64,000 bases of DNA from Paenibacillus assamensis DSM 18201 (GTDB taxonomy: Bacteria; Bacillota; Bacilli; Paenibacillales; Paenibacillaceae), in NCBI RefSeq assembly GCF_000422445.1, contig NZ_AULU01000010.1, positions 186,001 through 250,000 on the forward strand, written 5' to 3'. Both the position numbers and the translations under genes were made by a program. This document shows positions 55,579-64,000 of this stretch, piece after piece (positions within the stretch are counted from its first letter, which is position 1; each line of letters opens with the position of its first letter). The notes beneath the pieces are model-generated. The model was not told the origin of the DNA, did no database searches, and saw nothing but the letters and a program-made list of their open reading frames with translations.

Positions 55579-56217
55579 ATGAAAATTAAAAATGCAGAAT
55601 TTATTATAAGTGCGGTAGGGCCTGATCAATATCCAGAGGATGGGCTGCCGGAAATCGCGTTGGCTGGGCGCTCGAATGTAGGGAAATCCTCGTTGATCAA
55701 CCGTCTTATTATGCGCAAAAACTTGGCTCGCACAAGTTCGCAGCCAGGTAAGACGCAACAGTTGAACTATTATCGCATTAATATCGATAAGGAGCTTTAT
55801 TTCGTCGATGTACCAGGCTATGGCTTTGCCAAAGTATCGAAAACACAACGTGCTGCTTGGGGGCGCATGATTGAAGCTTACATTCAAAACCGTGAGCCGC
55901 TGAAGCTTATTATGCAAGTCATTGATCTCCGTCATGCACCTTCCAAAGACGATGTTATGATGTATGACTGGCTGACTCACTTTGATCTGCCTGTTTGTAT
56001 TGTAGCGACGAAAGCGGACAAGCTGCCACGCAGTCAGTGGCCAAAGCATTTGAAGCAGGTGAAAACAACGTTGGGCATAAAGCCAAATACACCGATTGTG
56101 ATGTTCTCTTCTGAGACAGGAATGGGTAGAGAAGAATTGTGGGACATTATTGCTCAAAATGCATTTCCAGAAATGGATGCAGATATAGAAGAAGATAATA
56201 ATTCATCGGAAACGTAG
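55579..56217 (+). CDS. ysxC: Ribosome biogenesis GTP-binding protein YsxC/EngB
   Basis: A 212-residue small GTPase, start ATG 55579 ([11 protein letters not shown]). G1 is [18 protein letters not shown]3 [13 protein letters not shown]4 TKADKL. EngB/YsxC assists late 50S ribosomal assembly and is essential in B. subtilis. It lies after lon in the conserved lonA-ysxC order. The frame upstream of 55579 overlaps nothing and is not expected to be coding. Confidence 0.94.
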   Translation: MKIKNAEFIISAVGPDQYPEDGLPEIALAGRSNVGKSSLINRLIMRKNLARTSSQPGKTQQLNYYRINIDKELYFVDVPGYGFAKVSKTQRAAWGRMIEAYIQNREPLKLIMQVIDLRHAPSKDDVMMYDWLTHFDLPVCIVATKADKLPRSQWPKHLKQVKTTLGIKPNTPIVMFSSETGMGREELWDIIAQNAFPEMDADIEEDNNSSET

Positions 56218-56388
56218 GTTGAAACGGCTAGAAAACAAGAAATCATGCGGTTATTTCATCGGAATGCCGTTTTCCAGCTGATTTTTCTCAAATCCTCAAT
56301 AAAATAATGACTCGTCAAGAGGAAATTCGCTTTGCTCTGTTGTATAATGGTAATGTAAGCAAAGGTTCAGGAATTGAGGAGATAAAGT

Positions 56389-56973
56389 ATGGCTAGGCGA
56401 TTAGCCACAGAATATGTGAAAGCCCGTATGCAGATGACAGAGCCGCAGTTAACCTTATTTTTAAGTTCATTACCAAGTCAAACGTTAGTTTGGCGTGTTA
56501 AAGTAATGGATAACGGGAATCAAGAAGTTGTTCTTGAGGATGGTCAAGGTGATGCGATTACATTCCTGTTCGAGAAGCAAGGCAATCGGTATGTCTGTGT
56601 AACGTCTTGTCGCTTACTTCGCCCGAAGTTAACTCAGATCATGCATAAGCTTGTGATGGAGTTTCGTGGTGAGGCGGTTGTTAACCGCATTTTTGCAGGC
56701 TTTACGATGCAGTATGTATATACTGAAGGTAAGGTGTGCCAAATTGTAGAGCAACAGGGTGAGCAAGCTCGGATCGTATACGAGCAGAAAGACTTTGCTC
56801 GCGACTTGCAGATAATGTATGGTCAAGATATTGTGGAACAGCAAATTGCTGCTATCCGTGAACAGATCAACGAGCTGTTGGACGCACGTAACCGAGATTC
56901 AGGTGATCAGGTTGCATCCATTGATCAGCAGTTGCATACATTATCACATCAATTGTTTGTATTAGAAGCATAA
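56389..56973 (+). CDS. Conserved hypothetical protein with C-terminal coiled coil
   Basis: A 194-residue protein, start ATG 56389 after GAGGAGA. The N-terminal two-thirds are beta-rich (VWRVKVMDNGNQEVVLEDGQ, FMQYVYTEGKVCQIVEQQG-like). The last ~50 residues (AAIREQINELLDARNRDSGD) form a helical coil. I do not recognise the family, though I recall similar proteins annotated as hypothetical in Paenibacillus; some databases give odd names to them. No signal peptide. It is followed by a terminator and is probably monocistronic. Confidence 0.78.
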   Translation: MARRLATEYVKARMQMTEPQLTLFLSSLPSQTLVWRVKVMDNGNQEVVLEDGQGDAITFLFEKQGNRYVCVTSCRLLRPKLTQIMHKLVMEFRGEAVVNRIFAGFTMQYVYTEGKVCQIVEQQGEQARIVYEQKDFARDLQIMYGQDIVEQQIAAIREQINELLDARNRDSGDQVASIDQQLHTLSHQLFVLEA

Positions 56974-57012
56974 GCAATGTGGAATTATACACCTACATGA
57001 TAGTCATAATAG

Positions 57013-57041
57013 CCGCCTCTACATAGAGGCGGTCTTTCTTG
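57013..57041 (+). terminator. Terminator of the hypothetical gene
   Basis: CCGCCTCTA (57013-57021) pairs with TAGAGGCGG (57024-57032) and TCTTTCTTG follows. Confidence 0.75.
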
Positions 57042-57142
57042 TTTATAATACGAATACGGCTTTATGGCATCCGAATAATAACGCAATCTCAAAGAAAAAT
57101 AGTTCGGAAATAAAGAAGTTTGGGATTTCTTGAAAAAAGGGC

Positions 57143-57171
57143 TTGCAATAATGTTCGCAAGATGTTATTTT
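57143..57171 (+). promoter_or_regulatory. Probable SigA promoter of speD
   Basis: TTGCAA (57143-57148), a 17-base spacer and TATTTT (57166-57171). The spacer carries GCAAG, an inverse of CTTGC overlapping the -35. The leader to the ATG is about 150 nt. Confidence 0.5.
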
Positions 57172-57193
57172 TAATCTCGTTGAAAACATATAT

Positions 57194-57268
57194 AGGAACC
57201 AGGATTCACTCAGGACATTGTATGTTGCGAGAGATGCATTCCCTCGGGAAGTGAATGACGTAGGTCCT
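57194..57268 (+). promoter_or_regulatory. Structured speD leader RNA candidate
   Basis: Three nested stems: AGGAACC (57194-57200) with GGTCCT (57263-57268, one bulge), ATTCACT (57204-57210) with AGTGAAT (57250-57256), and CGAG (57228-57231) with CTCG (57243-57246). Together they make a ~75-nt arm between promoter and gene. This may be a regulatory leader or an mRNA stabiliser; I know no established class that fits. Confidence 0.45.
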
Positions 57269-57324
57269 AGCGGATGAAAATTGTTTCAAAAAACATTTTA
57301 TTCCTAGGAAGGGGGAAACGAAAG

Positions 57325-57723
57325 ATGGAATATTCAACTTTCGGAAGACACGTTGCTGTTGACACATGGGGGGTAGACTTTGATTTACTCAACAATGCTG
57401 ATTACCTCCAAACTCAGTTGGTAGAAGCTGCTGAAGCTTGTGGGGCTACAGTATTATCTGTACAATCCAAGCAATTTGAACCACAAGGAGCAACAGTGCT
57501 CGTCTTGTTGTCGGAAAGTCATCTTTCCATCCACACTTATCCAGAGCGTGGATTTGCTGCTATTGATTGTTACACATGTGGGGAGACGGTTGATCCGCAA
57601 CTCGCAATTGATTACCTGGTATCCGTGCTTAAGCCGGAGAAGACGTTTGCGAAGAAGATTATTCGTGGACTTGGTGAACTTGAAGTAGTGACACCGGATA
57701 TGCAAGTAAAGGAACTTGTATAA
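57325..57723 (+). CDS. speD: S-adenosylmethionine decarboxylase proenzyme
   Basis: A 132-residue pyruvoyl enzyme of the short bacterial class (SpeH/SpeD type), giving the aminopropyl donor for spermidine. The self-cleavage and catalytic region is LLSESHLSIHTYPERGFAAID; the Ser (ESHLS) becomes the pyruvoyl group, and DCYTCGETVDPQ carries the catalytic Cys. The ATG 57325 has GGAAGGGGG upstream. It is separated from its neighbours by terminators and has a structured leader. Confidence 0.95.
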   Translation: MEYSTFGRHVAVDTWGVDFDLLNNADYLQTQLVEAAEACGATVLSVQSKQFEPQGATVLVLLSESHLSIHTYPERGFAAIDCYTCGETVDPQLAIDYLVSVLKPEKTFAKKIIRGLGELEVVTPDMQVKELV

Positions 57724-57779
57724 TACGGTACAAGTGAATGTTTAATATGTGATTAAACTTATAATTAGCTTAGCATATC

Positions 57780-57817
57780 AATCCATCGGGGGTTTCCCTG
57801 GTGGATTTTTTATTTTT
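57780..57817 (+). terminator. Terminator of speD
   Basis: AATCCA (57780-57785) pairs with TGGATT (57802-57807), with GGG/CCC inside; a long T run follows. Confidence 0.78.
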
Positions 57818-57964
57818 AACAGATCAGCATTACGTATTAGTAAGGAGTATTTTTTGATATCCTGCGTTGTTACATGAGATTTGTGTTAATAAATTAAGGA
57901 CACGCCCATACACATAGTAATAGTGCTCTGTGTCTATATCTTGAGTGAAGGCAGGTGAATCTTA

Positions 57965-58693
57965 TTGATCGGCTTTGAGCAGGTGAATAAACACTATGGT
58001 TCCTTTCATGTTCTAAAAGATATTAATCTCCACATTGAGATGGGGGAGGTAGTCGTTGTTATCGGGCCATCCGGTTCAGGCAAGAGTACACTTCTCCGCT
58101 GTATCAATCGCCTAGAAGAAATTTCATCAGGTCAACTAATCGTTAACGGTTACCAAGTCCACGACAGTAAACTCCCGCTTAATCATTTTCGTAAACATAT
58201 CGGCATCGTATTCCAGCATTTTAATTTGTACCCGCATATGAAGGTTGTTGACAATATTACATTAGCTCCGATTCGTGTGCTTGGTTTGCCGGAGCATGAA
58301 GCAAAGAAAAGAGCCCTTGCTTATTTGGAGAGAGTAGGTATCGCGGATAAAGCAGATGCGTATCCTGCTCAACTGTCTGGCGGGCAGCAGCAGCGAGTAG
58401 CGATTGCTCGAGGGTTGGCTATGAATCCAGCTATCATGTTGTTTGATGAGCCCACCTCTGCGCTGGATCCTGAAATGATTGGTGAGGTGCTGGATGTTAT
58501 GAGATCGCTTGCAAAAGAAGGTATGACGATGGTTGTCGTCTCTCATGAGATGGGGTTTGCCCGTGAGGTTGCGGATCGAATTGTATTTATGGACCAAGGA
58601 CAAATTGTAGAGGAAGCAGCGGCAGCCGATTTTTTTGTACAGCCTAAAGAAGAACGTGCACGCGTATTTCTCAGCCGTTTGCTGCATCATTAA
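57965..58693 (+). CDS. glnQ: Glutamine ABC transporter ATP-binding protein (TTG start)
   Basis: A 242-residue polar amino acid ABC ATPase. Walker [15 protein letters not shown]-loop [13 protein letters not shown], signature [13 protein letters not shown], Walker [16 protein letters not shown] and switch His ([13 protein letters not shown]) are all intact. The TTG start lies behind GGCAGGTGA. The order glnQ-glnH-glnM-glnP matches the glutamine operon of B. subtilis. Substrate specificity to glutamine is by that synteny. Confidence 0.95.
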   Translation: MIGFEQVNKHYGSFHVLKDINLHIEMGEVVVVIGPSGSGKSTLLRCINRLEEISSGQLIVNGYQVHDSKLPLNHFRKHIGIVFQHFNLYPHMKVVDNITLAPIRVLGLPEHEAKKRALAYLERVGIADKADAYPAQLSGGQQQRVAIARGLAMNPAIMLFDEPTSALDPEMIGEVLDVMRSLAKEGMTMVVVSHEMGFAREVADRIVFMDQGQIVEEAAAADFFVQPKEERARVFLSRLLHH

Positions 58694-58717
58694 TCGAACA
58701 TATCCAGGGGGGATTGT

Positions 58718-59536
58718 ATGTACAAGAAGGGTACATTCAAATGGAAAAGCTTAATGGTTGTTGCTTGTGTCGGATTATTGTTTTTCCTTACTGCATGTGG
58801 TGGGGGGAGTACGAACAAGTCAGCCGTAGAGACGGCCAAGGAGAAAGATAAGTTGGTCATTGGTGTAAAATTCGATACGAATTTGTTCGGGTTGAAAGAT
58901 CCAGGCAGTGGAGAAGTGCGTGGATTTGATGTGGATATCGCAAAGGCAATCGCGAAAAAGCTGCTTGGTGATGAAACTAAGCTGGAGTTGAAGGAAGTCA
59001 CGTCGAAGACGAGAATTCCAATGCTGAAAAATGGAGATATCGATGCGATTATTGCGACGATGACCATTACAGAGGAGCGCAAGCAGCAGGTGGATTTTAC
59101 GGACGTGTATTTTGAAGCAGGACAATCATTGCTTGTGAAAAAAGGCAGCTCGGTACGTTCCATTGAAGATTTGAAATCAGGGGTGAAGGTGCTCGCGGTT
59201 AAAGGCTCGACCTCTGCCAAAAACGTTAAAGAAAAGGCGCCTGACGCAGAAGTGCTGGAATTCGAAAATTATCAGGAGGCTTTTACGGCGCTGAAGTCAG
59301 GTAAAGGGGAAGCGTTAACGACAGACAATGCGATTTTGTTCGGTATGATGCAGCAGGATGCTAACTTTGAAATGGTAGGCGGAAACTTTACAGACGAACC
59401 GTATGGGATAGCCGTACGCAAAGGGGATGAGCAGCTTGTGAAGCTCATTAATGATTTGATCAAAGAAATGAAGGCGAATGGTGAGTATGACAAGCTGTAT
59501 GAACAATGGATGGGACAGAAGCCGCCTACTAAGTAG
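58718..59536 (+). CDS. glnH: Glutamine ABC transporter substrate-binding lipoprotein
   Basis: A 272-residue lipoprotein. The signal peptide ends in a lipobox (FFLTACGG). The mature part is a family 3 solute-binding protein: KLVIGVKFDTNLFGLKD, VRGFDVDIAKAIAKKLLGD, IPMLKNGDIDAIIATMTITE, RKQQVDFTDVYFEAG and GEYDKLYEQWMGQKPP. It binds glutamine (or glutamate) outside the membrane and delivers it to the permeases. ATG 58718 has GGGGGGAT upstream. Confidence 0.94.
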   Translation: MYKKGTFKWKSLMVVACVGLLFFLTACGGGSTNKSAVETAKEKDKLVIGVKFDTNLFGLKDPGSGEVRGFDVDIAKAIAKKLLGDETKLELKEVTSKTRIPMLKNGDIDAIIATMTITEERKQQVDFTDVYFEAGQSLLVKKGSSVRSIEDLKSGVKVLAVKGSTSAKNVKEKAPDAEVLEFENYQEAFTALKSGKGEALTTDNAILFGMMQQDANFEMVGGNFTDEPYGIAVRKGDEQLVKLINDLIKEMKANGEYDKLYEQWMGQKPPTK

Positions 59537-59578
59537 AGTGTTTGCTCTATAAATGAAGCCAAGGAAGGAGACGGTCAG

Positions 59579-60220
59579 ATGATTTCCTTGCTCATTGATC
59601 ATGGAGATCGATATATAGAGGGATTTCTAAATACACTAACCATTAGCATTTTTGCGCTAATCGGCAGCTTTGTTCTAGGTACGGTAATCGCGGTAATGCG
59701 GATTGCCTCGATCCGACCGCTGCGCTGGATAGGAACGGCCTACGTAGAGTTTATCCGCAATATTCCTTTGCTGCTTGTTGTGGCTATCTTTTATCATGGT
59801 CTGGCTTTCCTCGGACTAAGTGGATTTGTTGCTGGGGGCATAGGACTTACCATTTATACGGCAGCTTATATAGCAGATGCGATACGTGCAGGTATTCAGT
59901 CTATTCCGAAAGGGCAAATCGAAGCTGCAAGGAGTTCGGGCTTATCCTACTTACAAGCGATGCGATTTATTGTCCTGCCTCAGGCCATTAAAATAGTGAT
60001 TCCACCGCTTGGTAATCAGTTTCTTAATTTGATTAAAAACTCCGCTATTTTAGGCGTATATGCAGGTGCAGATTTGATGTACTTTGGTGATCAGATTAAT
60101 TCGGACACGTTTGATACGTTTAATGTGTACCTACTAGTCGGTGTGTTTTATTTGCTGTTAACCATTCCAACCAGCTTTGCTGTTCGGGCGTTGGAGCGGC
60201 GAATGGCGCGAGCTGGCTAG
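59579..60220 (+). CDS. glnM: Glutamine ABC transporter permease GlnM
   Basis: A 213-residue permease of the His/Glu/Gln/Arg type, with about five membrane helices. It has the motif IRNIPLLLVVAIFYHG, and the EAA loop EAARSSGLSYLQAMRFIVLPQ (split as EAARSSGLSY then QAMRFIVLPQ). It forms the translocation channel with GlnP. ATG 59579 lies 42 bases after glnH with AAGGAGAC upstream. Confidence 0.93.
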   Translation: MISLLIDHGDRYIEGFLNTLTISIFALIGSFVLGTVIAVMRIASIRPLRWIGTAYVEFIRNIPLLLVVAIFYHGLAFLGLSGFVAGGIGLTIYTAAYIADAIRAGIQSIPKGQIEAARSSGLSYLQAMRFIVLPQAIKIVIPPLGNQFLNLIKNSAILGVYAGADLMYFGDQINSDTFDTFNVYLLVGVFYLLLTIPTSFAVRALERRMARAG

Positions 60221-60235
60221 GGAAGGAGGTTAGAG

Positions 60236-60883
60236 ATGGATTTTATAGGGGCTTATTCATATGACAATGTGATGTACTTGCTGCAGGGATTAGGTGTCTC
60301 GATAGCAGTTGCTGCAGCAGCGATTGTACTGAGCTTTATTCTAGCTTGTCTGCTCGCTATTATACGATATGCTCGTATTCCTGTCCTTTCTCAAATCATT
60401 GCTGTGTGTGTGGAAACAATCCGCAACTTGCCCTTGCTGCTTATTATTTTCTTTGTGTATTTCGCCTTGCCAGAGGTAGGAATTAAAATGAGTGTGTTTA
60501 CCTCGGCTATCGTGGCTTTGACGATATTTGAAGCGGCGATGATATCAGAAATTGTGCGAGCAGGATTGTTGTCGATAGATAAAGGGCAGATTGAAGCGGC
60601 ACGATCCAGTGGCTTATCTTATATTCAGACGCTTCGCTTTATCTCTCTTCCACAAGCGCTGCGGCGTATGGTGCCGCCTATTGTAGGGCAGTTTATTTCT
60701 CTTATTAAAGATACTTCATTGACTGTTATTATTTCACTACCGGAGCTGATGCACAGTGCAAAAGTGGTGAGTGGGCAAAACTTCAACTATGTCATCCCGA
60801 TCTATTTGCTGGCTGCTTTATTCTACTTTGTTATTAATTTTACGATATCAAGTGTAGCTAAGCGTATTGAGGTGCGGGTTTAA
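60236..60883 (+). CDS. glnP: Glutamine ABC transporter permease GlnP
   Basis: A 215-residue permease paralogous to GlnM, 15 bases after it, preceded by GGAAGGAGG. It has TIRNLPLLLIIFFVYFALPE and the EAA loop GQIEAARSSGLSY and TLRFISLPQALRRM. Together GlnM and GlnP form a heterodimeric channel. The operon ends near a hairpin at 60963. Confidence 0.93.
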   Translation: MDFIGAYSYDNVMYLLQGLGVSIAVAAAAIVLSFILACLLAIIRYARIPVLSQIIAVCVETIRNLPLLLIIFFVYFALPEVGIKMSVFTSAIVALTIFEAAMISEIVRAGLLSIDKGQIEAARSSGLSYIQTLRFISLPQALRRMVPPIVGQFISLIKDTSLTVIISLPELMHSAKVVSGQNFNYVIPIYLLAALFYFVINFTISSVAKRIEVRV

Positions 60884-60904
60884 GTGAAACTGTTAATTTT
60901 TGTC

Positions 60905-60932
60905 TTGTAAATAATGGAGTGGAGCGTATAAT
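60905..60932 (+). promoter_or_regulatory. Promoter-like sequence just after glnP
   Basis: TTGTAA (60905-60910), a 16-base spacer and a perfect TATAAT (60927-60932). The next gene is 370 bp away, but a terminator lies only 30 bp downstream, so a transcript of about 65-75 nt would result. Confidence 0.4.
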
Positions 60933-60962
60933 GTAAATAAATTGATACAAGTGGACGGCAGG

Positions 60963-61008
60963 CAGTCGGACGTTAACCTTCTATAGGGGCGTCCGGCTGT
61001 TTTTGTTC
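60963..61008 (+). terminator. Terminator of the gln operon (or of a small RNA)
   Basis: CAGTCGGACG (60963-60972) pairs with CGTCCGGCTG (60990-60999, one G-U), followed by TTTTTGTT. Confidence 0.85.
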
Positions 61009-61283
61009 TATAGGACTTAAGTCTCGGTTCATGTGAGCCGATATAATATTAATCGCCTATATATTCCCTTTTCCGCTTCTTCAATCAGTCTTCTAAGAAT
61101 TACTTCTTTTGTTCTACTCCTTACATGCAAGTGTACGTTCTCGATATGAGTACACGCTTTCCAGTAGCAATGTTTCTGTTTCCATGCACATCTTACTCGC
61201 ATTGTATCCCTGTTTCATATCCTAAGTTTCATATGTCAAGTATCAAGAAATTGCATTGAATTGATAATTAATCGAACGTCGAT
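61009..61283. other. Gene-free spacer upstream of the SLH protein gene
   Basis: AT-rich sequence with no coding frame that has a start signal. It probably holds the promoter of the SLH gene, but no confident -35/-10 pair was recognised. Confidence 0.4.
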
Positions 61284-61298
61284 GAGGAGGATTTATTT

Positions 61299-62525
61299 AT
61301 GATGAACAAGCGATCGCTCGCTGCAATTACGGCGCTGACCGTAGTTATAGGTGGTAGTGTACCAGTAAGTTTGATGTCTGCTGATTCGGTTTCTGCTGCC
61401 GAACACCAACTAACTGCAAATCAAGGGAAAGCGACAATGTCGGATAATAACAAAAAATTTACAGATACAGCTGGGCATTGGGCAGAAGGGGCCATATATG
61501 AGGCGGTAAAGAGAGGTTATGTAACTGGGTATCCTAGCGGAAAGTTTCTACCTAATCATAAGGTGACTCGTGCAGAGTTTGTGAAAATGGCGGTTTCTGC
61601 TTTGAATCTTCCAGTTGGATCTTCCTTGAGTGATTCGTGGTATGTGAAGTATGTAGATGCTGCCAAGTCATCGGGGATTTTTGCAACGGGCGACTTTGCA
61701 GATGCGGATTGGAATAAGCCATTAACGCGTGAAGAAATGGCAAAGGTGGCTGTAAGGGCTCTTGGAAGTGTAACTAAGGTGGAAGAGAATCAATGGATGT
61801 ACCTTGCTGCGAAGAACGGGATTATTTCCGGGACAAGTCCAGGGGAGATTTCTCCTAATGGAGCTACAACTCGTGCTCAAGCGATCTCTGTCATTGAAAG
61901 AATGCTAAAGGTGAAGAACGGTGAGAAGCTTCCCGCTGACAAATATGCAGTTGCAGCGGCTGAAGTATTTTGGCACAAGACTAATATTTTTACGGTGGCT
62001 TCTGAGATTTTTAATGGGCCGGATAATAAAAATATTTATTCCGGTATACGCTCTTGGAAAATTTCTAAGCTTAGGGTTGCTTCGCCTAACGGTAATATTG
62101 TTGGTCAAGTTGATTCATTAATTGCAATCGATTGGAATGACCCTAAGGATCCAAATAGAAAATTGCTCCCGAGCAAAGATAAATTACTTTGGAGGATAGG
62201 TGCTAAGACAAAAGTGTTAGGTGATGATATGGACGCATACATCGTCCTACTACAATCTAGCATACTAGTAAACAAAGATCCTAAAAGATATCCTTTTAAT
62301 GAACTTGCACTTGGAATAAGAGGATATAATGGAAAACCTGATATAAATAACTTTAATCAGCCTGCATTACTAGAATCAAAAGATCAATCTAGACAAATCA
62401 ATGGGCTTGTGATTCCCAAGAATAAATTTAGTACAAAGGGCGAAATTCAAATTGAAGTAGAAACTATTTCTATTGGTGCTCCTATATATAGCAATGTCTT
62501 ATCAACATCAGTACTCATTAAGTGA
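61299..62525 (+). CDS. S-layer homology (SLH) domain surface protein
   Basis: A 408-residue secreted protein. The signal peptide ends around ADSVSAA (about residue 34). Three SLH domains follow: FTDTAGHWAEGAIYEAVKRG (about 53-100), LSDSWYVKYVDAAKSSGIFA (about 110-155) and NQWMYLAAKNGIISGTSPGE (about 160-205). SLH triplets bind pyruvylated secondary cell-wall polymer. The C-terminal ~200 residues are unrecognised and coded by noticeably more AT-rich DNA. The ATG has GAGGAGG upstream. The next gene follows after 11 bases, so the pair is co-expressed. Confidence 0.92.
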   Translation: MMNKRSLAAITALTVVIGGSVPVSLMSADSVSAAEHQLTANQGKATMSDNNKKFTDTAGHWAEGAIYEAVKRGYVTGYPSGKFLPNHKVTRAEFVKMAVSALNLPVGSSLSDSWYVKYVDAAKSSGIFATGDFADADWNKPLTREEMAKVAVRALGSVTKVEENQWMYLAAKNGIISGTSPGEISPNGATTRAQAISVIERMLKVKNGEKLPADKYAVAAAEVFWHKTNIFTVASEIFNGPDNKNIYSGIRSWKISKLRVASPNGNIVGQVDSLIAIDWNDPKDPNRKLLPSKDKLLWRIGAKTKVLGDDMDAYIVLLQSSILVNKDPKRYPFNELALGIRGYNGKPDINNFNQPALLESKDQSRQINGLVIPKNKFSTKGEIQIEVETISIGAPIYSNVLSTSVLIK

Positions 62526-62536
62526 GGAGTGATAGA

Positions 62537-64000
62537 ATGAGGGTAAGAATCTGCATTTCTTTGGTGATTATAATGAACTTCGCACTACAGGTCTTTTTAT
62601 CGATCGTTTTAAATAACACAGTTTATGCCACTAATATCACAGAAGATATACCGTATGACCTTGTTACAGATTCTGACGACTATGTGTATGGGGGGATATT
62701 ATTTTCTGATGCATCTTCTCTAGAGGTGAAGACACTTAAGGTTAAAGCACCAGAGAAAAAAGTAATTAATAAATTAGAATGGATTGATAAGAAAACAGGA
62801 AAATCAATACGTAATGTTAAGGATTTTAAACCTGGGAGATTAGAATGGGAAGTAAATGATAAATTAGAAGGAAATAAATTAAACATATTATCCGAGCGTA
62901 ATTTTAACTATGGAGGTGTCTACTATTGGGATAGATGGTCAATAGCCTCTTCTGCTAATTGGTACGGGAAACATTGGAAAGCTGGAGGAGGACGTGTATC
63001 AAAAACGGATAGTATTGGATGCGATAGTAACGTTCCACGAGAAGATGAAAATCCTGATAGTGGTCAGAGTTATCAAGGGAATAGTCTTCCTAAATACCCT
63101 GGATGCACAGATCCTTATTTAGAAGCAGATATTCCACGTACGAAAGGTTTCTTTGTAAATGATAAGTCAAGTCCGATAGATAATTTATGGATAAAAGATG
63201 GGGCAATATCTAAGAAGGAAATCACAGCAGCTAATATTATTACAGATCCTACCACAAAAATTCCTGATGTTCATGGTGGTTATGGACTTGCAGATGTTGA
63301 TACTGTAGGTGGAGAAGTTGCAAAAGTTAATAATCTTTCAAACATAACAATATATTTTACCCAGACTTTTAACAATGATGATTATCGGAAATATTGGGAA
63401 GCAGCGGGGGCTAAGCAAGTTTGGTATTTTTCTAAATTCTTTGTGGACTTTAATGCATACACATTTACTTACAAAGACAAAATCCTACGAGCAACCTTTG
63501 CTGATGGCACTTCCAGATTAGAAATATCTGGTTCTTCTTGTGTTGCTCCTTCAAGCACGACACAACTTACTGCGAAACTAACAAAAGTAGATGGAAGTAC
63601 ATATGATTTACAGCGTCATGACAAATTAACTTGGAGAAGCTCGGATGACAGTATCGTTCGTGTAAATTCTTCAGGCGTAGTTACAGCTGTTGCCTCCACA
63701 GGACAGGCGACCATCACTGCTCATTTCAATGACACGAGTCAAGCTTTGGATGAAGCCGACGATGCTACTATACAAGTAGGGACAGGCACTTCTTGCACCA
63801 ATCCAGACCCAGGTACACCAGGCGGTGGCAATCCAGGTGGAGGAAACGGAAGTACGGGTGTTTGTACGGTAAGTATCGGTACCCCTAGAAAAGACGCTGT
63901 AACAGCTCATACGGTTATGGACCCGATTGCAACAGGGATGATTAAGGCAGACGATAGAGATTCAGAAAAGTTCAATGTGCTAGATGGAATTCCAACTTCC
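62537..64000 (+). CDS. Large secreted protein with Ig-like domain, truncated by the window end
   Basis: The frame from ATG 62537 is open for 488 codons to the window end. The signal peptide (MRVRICISLVIIMNFALQVF... cleaved near VYA-TN) indicates secretion. Residues ~1-330 are an unrecognised extracellular region with Trp/Tyr-rich segments. Residues ~340-415 resemble a bacterial Ig-like (BIG_2) domain: SCVAPSSTTQLTAKLTKVDG, RVNSSGVVTAVASTGQATIT. A Gly/Pro linker (PGTPGGGNPGGGNGSTG) follows, then ATGMIKADDRDSEKFNVLDG, which I recall from Paenibacillus DUF5704-type proteins, unverified. GAGGAGTGATAGA precedes the start. It is coupled to the SLH protein. Confidence 0.85.
   Translation, partial: MRVRICISLVIIMNFALQVFLSIVLNNTVYATNITEDIPYDLVTDSDDYVYGGILFSDASSLEVKTLKVKAPEKKVINKLEWIDKKTGKSIRNVKDFKPGRLEWEVNDKLEGNKLNILSERNFNYGGVYYWDRWSIASSANWYGKHWKAGGGRVSKTDSIGCDSNVPREDENPDSGQSYQGNSLPKYPGCTDPYLEADIPRTKGFFVNDKSSPIDNLWIKDGAISKKEITAANIITDPTTKIPDVHGGYGLADVDTVGGEVAKVNNLSNITIYFTQTFNNDDYRKYWEAAGAKQVWYFSKFFVDFNAYTFTYKDKILRATFADGTSRLEISGSSCVAPSSTTQLTAKLTKVDGSTYDLQRHDKLTWRSSDDSIVRVNSSGVVTAVASTGQATITAHFNDTSQALDEADDATIQVGTGTSCTNPDPGTPGGGNPGGGNGSTGVCTVSIGTPRKDAVTAHTVMDPIATGMIKADDRDSEKFNVLDGIPTS

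Noticed and set aside
62537-64000. Pseudogene at the window end
   Set aside because: The frame is intact for 488 codons with signal peptide and ribosome binding site; it is only cut by the window boundary.

Overview
The window looks like a chromosomal segment of an endospore-forming, low-to-mid GC Gram-positive rod of the Bacillales, most likely Paenibacillaceae (Paenibacillus or a close relative). The evidence is gerE, a gerM-rph-rdgB run, a YhcN-type sporulation lipoprotein, an asnO-type asparagine synthetase, a tig-clpP-clpX...lonB-lonA-ysxC run, a Bacillus-like glnQHMP operon, an SLH-domain surface protein, frequent GTG/TTG starts and strong AGGAGG ribosome binding sites. No phage, transposase, CRISPR array or rRNA was seen. 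There is one tRNA (Arg-TCT).

Layout. 1-6.5 kb: potassium-uptake Kdp ATPase (kdpA 3' part, kdpB, kdpC), then an orphan sensor-like protein made of two KdpD-N/USP units and no kinase. 6.6-12.7 kb: six tightly overlapping plus-strand genes for a surface glycan: a glycosyltransferase with a very basic tail, three genes of a UDP-deoxy-HexNAc pathway, another SDR and a GT2. 13-15.9 kb: copper P-type ATPase and a YbjQ protein. 16-21.6 kb: two glycosyltransferases, an epimerase, an unknown small protein, the YhcN-like lipoprotein and gerE. SigK-like promoters precede gerE and both glycosyltransferases and a SigG-like promoter precedes the lipoprotein, so this block reads as a late-sporulation (spore-surface) region. 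21.8-25.2 kb: a small basic CxC protein behind a pseudoknot-like leader, then rpiR-nagB-nagA on the minus strand. 25.6-25.9 kb: a palindromic repeat element. 26-32.1 kb: AraC regulator and a five-gene sugar operon (two TIM-barrel isomerase-like proteins, two Gfo/Idh/MocA dehydrogenases, one ThuA) with a cre-like site upstream.

32.5-43.2 kb: methyltransferase, metallo-beta-lactamase-fold hydrolase, PgpA-like protein, gerM-rph-rdgB, O-acetylhomoserine sulfhydrylase, asnO, three small unknown genes, a DUF4870-like protein and the tRNA. 43.4-57.7 kb: protein quality-control locus (ysoA-position gene, tig, clpP, clpX, lonB, lonA, ysxC) with ispG and an AGCS amino-acid carrier inserted between clpX and lonB, then an unknown gene and speD with a structured leader. 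58-60.9 kb: glutamine ABC transporter. 61.3-64 kb: an AT-rich surface-protein pair, an SLH protein and a large secreted protein running off the window end.

The most interesting items are the tandem kinase-less KdpD, the putative SigK-controlled glycosylation block, the pseudoknotted leader at 22066-22140, and the oxidation/isomerisation sugar module. All functional statements come from reading the sequence and from remembered family features; no search or folding was run.
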